Source: Bdellovibrio sp. (lineage in GTDB: Bacteria; Bdellovibrionota; Bdellovibrionia; Bdellovibrionales; Bdellovibrionaceae). From it: DNA of 9,579 nt. A program made the position numbers and the translations under genes. Below are positions 1 through 7,202 of the stretch, piece by piece. The first letter of the stretch is position 1; the number at the start of each line of letters is the position of its first letter. The DNA lies in NCBI GenBank assembly GCA_019104905.1, contig JAHRXB010000175.1:1-9579 (forward strand), given 5' to 3'. The notes below the pieces were generated by a model, which was not told where the DNA came from, searched no databases, and saw only the letters and a list, made by a program, of their open reading frames with translations.

Positions 1-163
1 CCTGGGCTTCTTATATGTCGCCTCCGGTCCTCTGGTCCGCAGCTCTTATCGTGCCGGTGAATTCTTCATGAAGGGAATCATCGAAAAACAAAGAGCCCGG
101 GAATTGAATTTAAATATTTTAGAGACTCAACAAGGAAAGGAACTTTCTCAACATGGCAACTGA
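1..163 (+). CDS. lipA: Lipoyl synthase LipA, C-terminal end (5' truncated by window edge)
   Basis: Only the last ~53 codons are present, read in the frame starting at base 2 and ending at TGA 161-163. The peptide contains [17 protein letters not shown], which matches the conserved C-terminal signature of radical-SAM lipoyl synthases (the [11 protein letters not shown] block, whose serine contacts the auxiliary Fe-S cluster in characterised LipA). A short charged tail ending in QHGN follows. LipA inserts two sulfur atoms into octanoyl groups on lipoyl-domain lysines. The stop codon lies inside the next gene, an 11-nt overlap, so the two are probably translationally coupled. The neighbour is a lipoyl-bearing E2, which is the direct substrate of this enzyme, and this supports the call. 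The radical-SAM CxxxCxxC motif lies upstream of the window and cannot be checked. Confidence 0.87.
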   Translation, partial: LGFLYVASGPLVRSSYRAGEFFMKGIIEKQRARELNLNILETQQGKELSQHGN

Positions 164-1781
164 CGTAAAACTGCCCGAACTTGGCGAAGGTGTTACAGAA
201 GGTGAATTGGTAAAATGGTTGGTGAAACCCGGCGACTCTGTGAAAGCCGATCAACCCATCGCTGAAGTATTGACTGACAAAGCAACAGTTGAGGTTCCTT
301 CTCCTGTTGCCGGTGTTGTAAAAGATTTGAAATTTAAATCCGGCGACGTTGTCAAAGTCGGCGCCACGATGATCACTTTGGATGGCGCGGGTGCTGCAGC
401 ATCAGCTCCGGCTCCGCAAGCGGCTAAACCTGCAGCCACGGCGGCGACTCCCCAAGCTTCCGCTCCAGTAACTGGCGGCGGAAAAGTTCAAGACATCAAA
501 CTTCCTGAATTGGGAGAAGGTGTTACTGAGGGTGAATTGGTAAAATGGTTGGTCAAATCTGGTGATGCCGTGAAAGCCGACCAAGCTATCGCGGAAGTCT
601 TGACTGACAAAGCGACTGTTGAAGTTCCGACTCCTGTTGCTGGTGTCGTGAAAGAGTTGAAATTCAAATCTGGCGACGTGGTTAAAGTCGGATCTACAAT
701 GATCACTCTGGAAGGTGGCTCTGCCCCTGCGGCGCAAGCCCCAGCCGGTGCGCAACGAGAAGTTCCTGCTGCCGCTCATGCAAACTTTGCAGCGGCTCAC
801 TCAACGCCAGTACAAACAACATCTGCGGCAACCGTGGCAACGGGTGGCATTTTTCCTCCTGTGGCGGACTCTAAAGTTCTTGCGACCCCTGCGACTCGTC
901 GTCTGGCTCGTGAAATGGGTGTCGACATCAATGCGGTCGGAGGCTCAGGTCTTGCGGGACGTGTGACTCGTGAAGATGTTCTTTCTGCGAAAGGCGGAGC
1001 GCCAGCGGTTTCTGCCAAGGCTCCATCCGCTCCAGGCATGTCAATTCCTAAGCCCGCTTATCAGGGGCCTGCAGGTGCGGCTGAAGAGCGTGTACCGATG
1101 ATTGGTATCCGCAAGAAGATTGCGGAAAACATGCAAAAATCAAAAACCATCATTCCTCACTTCACCATCATGGATGAAGCCAAAGTGGATGCGATGGTGG
1201 CTATGCGTGAATCCTTGAAGGAACATGCCGAGAAAAACGGAACAAAGATCACTTACCTTCCGATTGTGATGAAGGCTTTGATTGCGACGATTCGTGAATT
1301 CCCGATGTTCAACGCGTCTATTGACGATGCTGCGGGCGAAATCGTTTACAAAAAATATTTCAATCTCGGTTTTGCGGCTGACACTCCGAATGGACTTGTT
1401 GTTCCTGTGATTAAAAACGCAGATCAAAAATCCATCCTGGAAATCTCTAAAGAGATCTTGGATCTTTCCAAGCGTGCGCGCGACGGAAAGCTGAAGCCAG
1501 ATGAGATGAAGGGCGCTACCATCACGGTAACCAACATTGGTTCCATCGGTGGCACTTACGCGACTCCGGTGATCAATCACCCTGAAGTGGCGATCTTGGG
1601 AATGTACAAAATCGATGAAAAGCCTGTTATCAAAAACGGTCAATTGGCAGCGATCAAAGTCATGAATTACACAATGACAGCGGATCACCGTTTGATTGAT
1701 GGCGCGATCGCGGCTCGCTTCTTGGCAGCCTTCATCGCCCGCATTGAAAATCCTGGTAAACTTTTGGTGGAGTTAATCTAA
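153..1781 (+). CDS. aceF: Dihydrolipoyl acyltransferase E2 (probably pyruvate dehydrogenase complex), two lipoyl domains
   Basis: This 542-residue E2 core enzyme transfers the acyl group from lipoamide to CoA in a cytoplasmic 2-oxo acid dehydrogenase complex. Two biotinyl/lipoyl domains lie at about 3-78 and 113-188, each with the DKA lipoylation motif (predicted lipoyl-lysines K43 and K153). Ala/Pro-rich flexible linkers follow. A peripheral-subunit-binding domain lies at about 243-279 ([23 protein letters not shown]), and the catalytic domain at about 311-542 carries the active-site motif DHRLIDG with H512 and D516. The ATG at 153 is preceded by the purine-rich AAAGGA at 136-141 and sits within the end of lipA. 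The stop TAA shares one base with the lpdA start. The N-terminal sequence is of the type that pairs with heterotetrameric E1 (PdhA/PdhB or BkdA). The substrate could therefore be pyruvate or a branched-chain oxo acid; pyruvate is favoured by the lipA/lpdA setting but not proven. The two lipoyl domains are almost identical (see findings). Confidence 0.93.
   Translation: MATDVKLPELGEGVTEGELVKWLVKPGDSVKADQPIAEVLTDKATVEVPSPVAGVVKDLKFKSGDVVKVGATMITLDGAGAAASAPAPQAAKPAATAATPQASAPVTGGGKVQDIKLPELGEGVTEGELVKWLVKSGDAVKADQAIAEVLTDKATVEVPTPVAGVVKELKFKSGDVVKVGSTMITLEGGSAPAAQAPAGAQREVPAAAHANFAAAHSTPVQTTSAATVATGGIFPPVADSKVLATPATRRLAREMGVDINAVGGSGLAGRVTREDVLSAKGGAPAVSAKAPSAPGMSIPKPAYQGPAGAAEERVPMIGIRKKIAENMQKSKTIIPHFTIMDEAKVDAMVAMRESLKEHAEKNGTKITYLPIVMKALIATIREFPMFNASIDDAAGEIVYKKYFNLGFAADTPNGLVVPVIKNADQKSILEISKEILDLSKRARDGKLKPDEMKGATITVTNIGSIGGTYATPVINHPEVAILGMYKIDEKPVIKNGQLAAIKVMNYTMTADHRLIDGAIAARFLAAFIARIENPGKLLVELI
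162..716 (+). repeat. Tandem intragenic duplication encoding the two lipoyl domains
   Basis: The two lipoyl-domain segments of the E2 gene are repeated with an exact 330-bp (110-codon) period. Residues 6-78 and 116-188 differ at only 7 of 73 aligned positions. At the DNA level there is a 23-bp block, identical in both copies, at 201-223 and 531-553. The A/P-rich linker between the copies is not repeated. Multiple lipoyl domains are common in E2 proteins; the close similarity suggests recent duplication or ongoing gene conversion. Confidence 0.9.
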
Positions 1782-3202
1782 TGCAGAATTTTGACGTTGT
1801 CGTAATTGGTGCGGGTCCTGGCGGTTATGTGGCTGCCATCCGCGCGGCTCAACTTGGTTTTAAAACAGCAGTCGTTGAAAGAGAATTTTTAGGCGGTGTT
1901 TGCTTGAACGTGGGATGTATTCCTTCAAAGGCAATGATCACGGCCACTCACCTTTTACATAAGGCTCAGCATAACTTCAAAGATATGGGCTTGATGATCA
2001 AAGGCGGAATCGACGTTGACATGAAACAGCTTGTAAAGTGGAAACAATCTGTCAGCGATAAGATGTCTAGCGGCGTGAATCAGCTTTTGAAAGGCTATGG
2101 CGTTACCATCATCAAGGGTGAAGCGGAGTTTAAGAACTCTAAAGAAATCTCTGTGAAATCTTCTGCTGGCAATGACTCTGTTCAAGCGAAGTACTTTATC
2201 GTTGCAACGGGTTCTCGTCCTATTGAGATTCCTGGTTTTAAATTTGATGAAAAAGACATCTGCTCTTCAACGGGGGCCTTGGCTTTTGATTCAATCCCTA
2301 AGCGTGTTGCCGTTATTGGCGGCGGTTACATTGGTCTTGAGATTTCTTCTTACCTCAGAAAACTGGGCACCGAAGTGACTGTAATCGAAGCTCAAGCCTC
2401 ATTGCTTGCAGGCGTGGTGGATCCAGATTGCGCGCAGATTGTTGTCCGTAAACTCAACAAAGCGGGCGTCAATATCCTTTATGGAGCAAAGGCCAAGGGA
2501 CAAAAGAAAGTCAAAGACGGTTACGAAGTGACTGTGGAGATCAACGGCAAAGATGAAGTCGTAAAATGCGATAAGATTCTTGTGACTGTCGGCCGTCGTC
2601 CCAACGGAGACCAAGCCAACCTCAAAGCGGCGGGTATTGCCGTTGATGAGCGTGGTTTTGTAAAAGTGGATGCTCAGCGCAGAACCAATGTTCCCAATAT
2701 CTTCGCGATCGGCGATATCTGTGGTCAGCCGATGTTGGCCCACAAAGCTTCTCATGAAGGCGTCTTGGTGGCAGAAGTGCTTGCGGGGCAAAATCGCGTG
2801 TATGACGCGAAAACCGTTCCTGCTGTGGTTTTCACTGATCCAGAAATCGCTTCGGCCGGCATGACAGAAGCTGAAGCGAAGGCCAAGGGTTACAATGATC
2901 TTCTGATCGGCAAGTTCCCCTTTGCAGCGAATGGTCGCGCCGTGAGCATGATGGAAACAGATGGCTTCGTGAAGATGATTGCCGACAAAAAGACTCATGT
3001 TCTTTTGGGCGTTCATATCGTGGGACCTGAGGCGTCCAACTTGATCTCTGAGGCCGTGTTGGCCATTGAAATGGGTGCTCGCATTGAAGACCTCGCACTT
3101 TCTATCCATCCTCATCCGACTTTGGGTGAAACGATGATGGAGGCCGCAGAGGCTACTTTGGGTCACGCCATTCACATCATCCAAAAGCCTCTGCACAAAT
3201 AG
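1781..3202 (+). CDS. lpdA: Dihydrolipoamide dehydrogenase (E3)
   Basis: A 473-residue flavoprotein of normal E3 length that reoxidises dihydrolipoamide with NAD+. The FAD-binding motif GAGPGG is at residues 10-15. The redox-active disulfide motif GGVCLNVGCIPSK has C41 and C46. The ATGSRP motif is at 142-147. The NAD-binding motif GGGYIG is at 180-185 and is followed by an acidic residue at the end of the next strand (VTVIEA). A second FAD-contact motif, NIFAIGDI, lies near residue 310. The C-terminal dimer-interface active site HPHPTLGE supplies catalytic H445 and E450. All key residues are intact. The start overlaps the E2 stop by one base (TAATG), with GGAG at 1769-1772 spaced 8 nt upstream, so it is co-translated with E2. 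E3 subunits are often shared between pyruvate, 2-oxoglutarate and branched-chain complexes; the linkage suggests at least one role with the E2 encoded here. Confidence 0.97.
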   Translation: MQNFDVVVIGAGPGGYVAAIRAAQLGFKTAVVEREFLGGVCLNVGCIPSKAMITATHLLHKAQHNFKDMGLMIKGGIDVDMKQLVKWKQSVSDKMSSGVNQLLKGYGVTIIKGEAEFKNSKEISVKSSAGNDSVQAKYFIVATGSRPIEIPGFKFDEKDICSSTGALAFDSIPKRVAVIGGGYIGLEISSYLRKLGTEVTVIEAQASLLAGVVDPDCAQIVVRKLNKAGVNILYGAKAKGQKKVKDGYEVTVEINGKDEVVKCDKILVTVGRRPNGDQANLKAAGIAVDERGFVKVDAQRRTNVPNIFAIGDICGQPMLAHKASHEGVLVAEVLAGQNRVYDAKTVPAVVFTDPEIASAGMTEAEAKAKGYNDLLIGKFPFAANGRAVSMMETDGFVKMIADKKTHVLLGVHIVGPEASNLISEAVLAIEMGARIEDLALSIHPHPTLGETMMEAAEATLGHAIHIIQKPLHK

Positions 3203-3228
3203 CTTTTGGAAGGACTTGATAAGAATTT

Positions 3229-3259
3229 AAAAATGGAGGGGACACCCTCCATTTTTTTT
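3229..3259 (+). terminator. Rho-independent terminator of the lipA-E2-lpdA operon
   Basis: A perfect 11-bp stem pairs AAAATGGAGGG (3230-3240) with CCCTCCATTTT (3245-3255) around a GACA loop. A run of eight T (3252-3259) overlaps the end of the stem. It starts 27 nt after the lpdA stop and has the canonical form of an intrinsic terminator, so it should separate this operon from the next gene. Confidence 0.93.
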
Positions 3260-3296
3260 GGTGTCACTTTGGTTCGGCACTTTTTATGCATACTTC

Positions 3297-3325
3297 TTGG
3301 GTAAAAAAGATTTTGTAGTCACAAT
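3297..3325 (+). promoter_or_regulatory. Possible sigma-70-type promoter for the DUF3011-like gene
   Basis: TTGGGT at 3297-3302 and CACAAT at 3320-3325 are separated by 17 bp, giving imperfect -35 and -10 matches just upstream of the gene start. The preceding terminator means a promoter must lie in this ~90-bp gap, but both boxes are weak and other placements are possible. Confidence 0.25.
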
Positions 3326-3347
3326 GACACCTAATTACGGGGGAAAA

Positions 3348-3779
3348 ATGAAAAACATCTTTATGGCCTTCTTGTTGGTGTGCGGTTTGGCACCATTGGC
3401 GCACGCCGACATCAATGACAATATGGATAACGCGGAAACATCTTACATCCGTCCCGGTCCTCGCCCGGCACCTTATCCAGGGAATCCCAATCCAGGTCGC
3501 CCTGATCCTTATCCTGGAAATCCGGGGCCTCGTCCTCGTCCCAATCCTGGTTATCCACCCCCACCACCTCCTGCGTATCGCTATGAATATTTAAGCTGCA
3601 GTTCTTACAACTACCGCTATAACGAGTGCTATTTCAGCCCGTATGGAGTGGCGGAAGTTCGTATTTACAGTCAGCATTCCTACGAAGCCTGCATCTGGGG
3701 AAGAACTGCTGGGGTTTACAATGATCGCATCTGGGTGGATCGCGGTTGTTCAGCGACGTTTGAAATCATTCGTTACTAA
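3348..3779 (+). CDS. Secreted Pro-rich protein with C-terminal DUF3011-like four-cysteine domain
   Basis: The start at 3348 is preferred over an in-frame ATG 90 nt upstream because it follows a GGGGGA ribosome-binding stretch (3339-3344) and begins directly with a Sec signal peptide. The upstream extension would read back into the previous terminator. The product is 143 residues. Residues 1-20 are a signal peptide ending in LAHA. Residues 35-75 are a Pro/Gly/Arg linker with two PYPGNP units (42-47 and 54-59) and a run of six prolines (70-75). Residues 81-143 form a compact domain with cysteines 84, 94, 115 and 134. Its pattern CSS..YRYNEC..VAEVRIYSQHSYEAC then G..IWVDRGCSATFE resembles DUF3011, a domain of unknown function in exported bacterial proteins. 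The protein is probably periplasmic or surface-exposed with two disulfides. There is no lipobox. The gene stands alone between two terminators. Function is unknown. Confidence 0.85.
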   Translation: MKNIFMAFLLVCGLAPLAHADINDNMDNAETSYIRPGPRPAPYPGNPNPGRPDPYPGNPGPRPRPNPGYPPPPPPAYRYEYLSCSSYNYRYNECYFSPYGVAEVRIYSQHSYEACIWGRTAGVYNDRIWVDRGCSATFEIIRY

Positions 3780-3806
3780 TCCCAAGAAATTTTTACCAGC
3801 TATAAG

Positions 3807-3842
3807 AAGAGCCTGCGACCCCATCGCGGGCTCTTTTCTTTT
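3807..3842 (+). terminator. Rho-independent terminator after the DUF3011-like gene
   Basis: The 12-nt arms AAGAGCCTGCGA (3807-3818) and TCGCGGGCTCTT (3824-3835) pair with one G-T wobble around a 5-nt CCCCA loop. The T-rich tract TTTTCTTTT follows. It lies 27 nt after the stop codon and isolates this gene from the iron-uptake genes downstream. Confidence 0.9.
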
Positions 3843-3847
3843 CAAAT

Positions 3848-3881
3848 CCTCTTAATCCTGCCCATCGACAAGCCTCTTAAT
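3848..3881 (+). repeat. 9-bp direct repeat upstream of the iron-binding-protein gene
   Basis: CCTCTTAAT occurs at 3848-3856 and again at 3873-3881, a 25-bp period. It lies between the preceding terminator and the solute-binding-protein gene. It does not resemble a Fur box. It could be a regulator half-site pair or chance. Confidence 0.3.
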
Positions 3882-3939
3882 TCTCAACTCGCTTTCATCT
3901 TCAATGCTCTTTCATTTAGGCGCAAAAAACAGCGAAAGG

Positions 3940-3968
3940 TTGTGCCTCGTACAGAGGTTCGGTATCTC
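3940..3968 (+). promoter_or_regulatory. Weak candidate promoter for the iron-uptake unit
   Basis: TTGTGC (3940-3945) and TATCTC (3963-3968) are 17 bp apart, about 30 nt before the start codon. A small CCTC/GAGG inverted repeat (3945-3948 with 3954-3957) lies between them. The -10 match is poor. No canonical Fur-type inverted repeat (GATAATGATAATCATTATC-like) is visible in 3843-3996. Confidence 0.2.
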
Positions 3969-3981
3969 AGCGTTTCTAACT

Positions 3982-3989
3982 AAAAGGAG
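3982..3989 (+). promoter_or_regulatory. Strong ribosome-binding site fixing the start of the iron-binding protein
   Basis: AAAAGGAG sits 7 nt before ATG 3997. The codons after this ATG form a signal peptide at once. It therefore decides the start against the longer open frame beginning at 3904, which would put 31 non-signal residues in front. Confidence 0.85.
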
Positions 3990-3996
3990 TTCTCTA

Positions 3997-4986
3997 ATGA
4001 ACAAGCTCATCGCAGCCCTGCTCTTGACTGTTTCGGCCGTTGCCGCTCATGCAGAAACTTTGACTATCTATACAGATCGTCCCACCGCTCGTCTTCAACC
4101 TCTTGCCGATCAGTTTAAAGCTCAAACCGGAACTGAGATCATCATTGTAGAAAAGCCTTACGCTGAAATCGTCGCACAAGTGACAGCGGAAGGAGAAAAC
4201 ACTCCTGCGGACCTGATCTTCACTAAAGATTTGGTTTTTCTTTCTGATTTGACTCAAAAAGGTCTTCTTCAACCTCTGACGAGCATGGCGGTTAAATCTC
4301 GCGTGGCTCCCGCTATGAAAGATCAAAACGATCACTGGGTGGCTGTCACTTACAGAGCTCGTACTTTGGTTTACGATTCTTCTCGCGTAAAACCTTCTGA
4401 AATTTCCAGCTACGAAGATTTGGCAGCCCCTCAATGGGCGGGTCGTGTTTGTCTTAGAACTTCCAAAGGGACTTACAACGTCGCTTTGATCGCAAGCCTG
4501 GTTCACCACAAAGGCGAAGCGGCTGAGAAAGATCTTATGGCAAGCATTCTGGATAACCTTGCAGCCGACGTCTTCCCTAACGACATTGCGATGATGACCG
4601 CGATGGCGAACGGAGTCTGTGACGTAGGTATTTCTAATACTTATTACCTGGCGCAAATGTTGGTTCAAAATCCGAATTTTCCTGTGAAGCCTCTGTTTGC
4701 AAATCAAGATAGTACCGGAGTTCATGTGAACGGTTCTGGTATCGGCGTTGTGACTTACTCTAAGAAAGCCGCACTTGCTCAGGAATTCATTTCCTTGATG
4801 TTGCAAGAACCTGCGCAGCTTCACCTGTCTTCCAGCCACTTGGAATACCCTGCGGCTCTTGGTGTGACTCCAAACACATTGATTAAGGACTGGGGCACCT
4901 TCAAAGCGGATGCAACCAACTGGTCTGTGATCGGCGAACAAGTTCCGGCCGCGAACCGTATCATCAAGGAACTTGACTACAAATAA
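3997..4986 (+). CDS. Periplasmic Fe(III)-binding ABC transporter substrate-binding protein (FbpA/FutA type)
   Basis: A 329-residue exported protein with a signal peptide at 1-19 (MNKLIAALLLTVSAVAAHA) and a mature start at ETLTIYTDR. The body follows the class of bacterial ferric-binding proteins: the first strand has Y25 and R28, then PADLIFTKDLVFLSDLTQKG, then HWVAVTYRARTLVYDSS (W114, Y119), then SYEDLAAPQWAGRVCLRTSKGT, then a VCDVGISNTYYLAQM segment. The adjacent Y216-Y217 matches the tyrosine pair that binds Fe(III) in this family. The N-terminal histidine ligand of classic FbpA is not apparent. There is no lipobox, so the protein is probably a soluble periplasmic one. Length is normal. 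The gene is followed after 2 nt by a TonB-dependent receptor, which points to iron as substrate. No permease or ATPase gene is adjacent in the window, so these must be encoded elsewhere. Specificity (free Fe(III) or chelate) cannot be read from sequence. Confidence 0.88.
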   Translation: MNKLIAALLLTVSAVAAHAETLTIYTDRPTARLQPLADQFKAQTGTEIIIVEKPYAEIVAQVTAEGENTPADLIFTKDLVFLSDLTQKGLLQPLTSMAVKSRVAPAMKDQNDHWVAVTYRARTLVYDSSRVKPSEISSYEDLAAPQWAGRVCLRTSKGTYNVALIASLVHHKGEAAEKDLMASILDNLAADVFPNDIAMMTAMANGVCDVGISNTYYLAQMLVQNPNFPVKPLFANQDSTGVHVNGSGIGVVTYSKKAALAQEFISLMLQEPAQLHLSSSHLEYPAALGVTPNTLIKDWGTFKADATNWSVIGEQVPAANRIIKELDYK

Positions 4987-4988
4987 TC

Positions 4989-7184
4989 ATGAACAAGTTT
5001 TATTTCACACTTCTGCTAGTTTCCTCCTTCGGCCTGTTCGCTCAGGCCGAAGACGTTTCTGAGATCTCGACAAAAATGTCCGAGCTGGGGCCTGTTAAAA
5101 TCATCGGAAGTTCCGAAGAGGAACTGCTTCAGCCCAATTCAGCTCACTTCATTGACAAACAAAAGCTGGAACAACAACAGCAAAGTGACGTCAATCGTGT
5201 TCTTAAACAAGTCCCTGGCGTCTATGTACAGGAAGAAGATGGTTTTGGTCTAAGACCTAATATTGGATTGCGTGGAACTCATCCTCACCGCAGCCGTAAG
5301 GTTGTGATCCTGGAAGACGGCATTTTGATTGGACCTGCTCCGTACTCAGCTCCGGCCGCCTATTACACTCCGTTTATGAGCAAGATCGAATCCTTGGAGG
5401 TCTTTAAGGGCGTGGCCTCTGTTCCTTTCGGTCCGAATTCTATCGGGGGAGCGATCAACTATATCACGCGCAGTCTTCCCAAAGAAAATCGCGCCGAAAT
5501 GGAAGTCGCCGGCGGAACTTATGATACACAAAAATATCGCGCCAACTTAGGCCGTGTCTGGGAGCAAGGAAGTGTTCTTCTTGAGGGAACTCACCTACAA
5601 ACGAACGGCTTCAAAAAACTCGATACTTCTAAGGACACGGGATTTTCCAAAAATGACTTCCTTTTCAAGGGAGAACAGCGCCTTTCCGGGGAACGTCGTC
5701 ACTCTTTAGAATGGAAAATCGGTTATGGCACCGAGCTTTCTGACGAAACTTATTTAGGCTTAACTCAAGACGATTTTTATAGTTCACCTTTTCGTCGTTA
5801 CGCCGCTTCTGAAAATGACTTGATGGATTGGCAGCACGAACAGTATCAACTGACCTATAAAACTCAAGCCCAAGAAAACTGGGGCCTTTGGGGAACGGCT
5901 TATCACAATAAGTTTCATCGCAACTGGTCGCGCTTTAATAACTTTAGAAACACCTCGATTGATGTGAACTCTGTTTTAAGAGATCCCCAACAAGGAGCAA
6001 ATAAACTTTATTATGATGTGATCACGGGGAAGGCAGATTCTTCCAGTGTTGGCGCTGACGCCGATATCGTTTTGACCAACAACGATCGTTATTTCTATAG
6101 CCAAGGCGTGCAAGTCGGGTCTTTTTCATATCACTCTTTTAACGAGTGGACTCATCAAGTGAGTTTGGGACTTCGCCTTCACCAAGATCAGATCCGTCGC
6201 AACCACACGGAAGATATTTTCTCGATGACCAACAAGAGTTTGGTTCGCACAGCCGATGCCCGTAAGGACACTGCTCTGAATAAAGACTTCACTCAAGCCC
6301 TCAGCCTTTCGGCCACTGATGAAATTCTTTGGAACGCGTGGAAACTGACTTTGTCGGGTCGTTATGAAAACGTGAGCTATGACTCCAACAACGAACTCAC
6401 CTCCAAAGAGACGAGCGGCAACGAAAATGTTTTCGTTCCAGGAATGGGGGCTCTTTATCAATTCAATGAACGCTGGTCCGCTCTTGGTGGGATCAACCGC
6501 GGTGTCACAATCGTGGGACCAGGGCAAACCCAAAGCGAAAAACCGGAAGAGAGCATTAACTACGAAACGGGAGTTCGTTACTCCAACCCGGATCACGAAT
6601 TTTTTGCCGAAGGCATTGCCTTCATCGCGGATTATCAAAACATCAAAGGAACTTGCTCTTTTTCTTCCGGCTGCACGGGTTCCACCTTGGATCAGGAATT
6701 TGACGGGGGCAAGGCGATGATTCGCGGCCTTGAGACTCGTTTTGCCAAAGGATTTTTGTGGGGAGCGGTTTACATTCCTGTGAATTTAAATGTGACTGTG
6801 ACCAAAGCGGAGTTTGCCGCAGACTCTTACACGACAAATCCAGAATGGGGCCATGGTGATATCAAGTCTGGCGATCCTCTTCCTTACGTGCCTGAAGCCC
6901 AATACAGTCTTGGTGTGGGTACTCAATATAAAAAGTACTCTCAAGAAGTGATTCTGTCGTGGACCGGAAAAATGTATGACCAAACGGTCGCAAAGGATCG
7001 ACAAGAAATCCCCGCTTACGGCGTGGTTGATTGGACCATGAAGTACCAATATCTTCCGCAAGGCTCGGTTTATGCGCGAGTGGATAATATTTTGGATAAC
7101 GACTATCTGGTCTCTTTAAGACCTTTTGGGGCCCGCCCCGGGAAAGCACGCAGCTTCCTGGTCGGCGTGAAACATACTTTTTAG
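4989..7184 (+). CDS. TonB-dependent outer-membrane receptor, FecA-like (probable ferric complex uptake)
   Basis: A 731-residue receptor with a signal peptide at 1-20 ending FAQA, a plug domain at about 35-160, and a beta-barrel to the terminal phenylalanine (GVKHTF), as expected for BAM-assembled barrels. Plug landmarks are DVNRVLKQVPGVYVQEED, NIGLRGTHPHRSRKVVILED, PAPYSAPAAYYTPFM, IESLEVFKGVASVPFGPNS and IGGAINYITR. The ED(G)..APY...YYTP pattern is typical of FecA-like ferric-citrate receptors. Only ~30 residues separate the signal peptide from the plug, so the N-terminal signalling domain that talks to an anti-sigma factor is absent. An obvious TonB box is not clear; GPVKIIG (34-40) is the nearest candidate. 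C556 and C562 probably form a disulfide in an extracellular loop. The start is 2 nt after the previous stop; the nearest Shine-Dalgarno-like AAGGA is ~18 nt away, suggesting translational coupling. Substrate specificity is inferred. Confidence 0.92.
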   Translation: MNKFYFTLLLVSSFGLFAQAEDVSEISTKMSELGPVKIIGSSEEELLQPNSAHFIDKQKLEQQQQSDVNRVLKQVPGVYVQEEDGFGLRPNIGLRGTHPHRSRKVVILEDGILIGPAPYSAPAAYYTPFMSKIESLEVFKGVASVPFGPNSIGGAINYITRSLPKENRAEMEVAGGTYDTQKYRANLGRVWEQGSVLLEGTHLQTNGFKKLDTSKDTGFSKNDFLFKGEQRLSGERRHSLEWKIGYGTELSDETYLGLTQDDFYSSPFRRYAASENDLMDWQHEQYQLTYKTQAQENWGLWGTAYHNKFHRNWSRFNNFRNTSIDVNSVLRDPQQGANKLYYDVITGKADSSSVGADADIVLTNNDRYFYSQGVQVGSFSYHSFNEWTHQVSLGLRLHQDQIRRNHTEDIFSMTNKSLVRTADARKDTALNKDFTQALSLSATDEILWNAWKLTLSGRYENVSYDSNNELTSKETSGNENVFVPGMGALYQFNERWSALGGINRGVTIVGPGQTQSEKPEESINYETGVRYSNPDHEFFAEGIAFIADYQNIKGTCSFSSGCTGSTLDQEFDGGKAMIRGLETRFAKGFLWGAVYIPVNLNVTVTKAEFAADSYTTNPEWGHGDIKSGDPLPYVPEAQYSLGVGTQYKKYSQEVILSWTGKMYDQTVAKDRQEIPAYGVVDWTMKYQYLPQGSVYARVDNILDNDYLVSLRPFGARPGKARSFLVGVKHTF

Positions 7185-7202
7185 AGTTCCCATGTAAATC
7201 AC

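Noticed and set aside
2399..3196. A 265-codon minus-strand open frame opposite lpdA
   Set aside because: lpdA is complete with all catalytic motifs; the antisense frame has no recognisable protein features.
3258..3347. N-terminal extension of the DUF3011-like protein
   Set aside because: It would start inside the terminator, has no ribosome-binding site, and would bury the signal peptide 30 residues inside the protein.
3945..3957. Small CCTC/GAGG hairpin as a riboswitch or attenuator
   Set aside because: A four-base-pair stem is too weak and common to support a regulatory RNA call.
3994..4941. A 315-codon minus-strand open frame opposite the ferric-binding protein gene
   Set aside because: The translation is Arg/Ser/His-rich with no family resemblance. 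The plus strand has a strong ribosome-binding site, a signal peptide and family motifs throughout.
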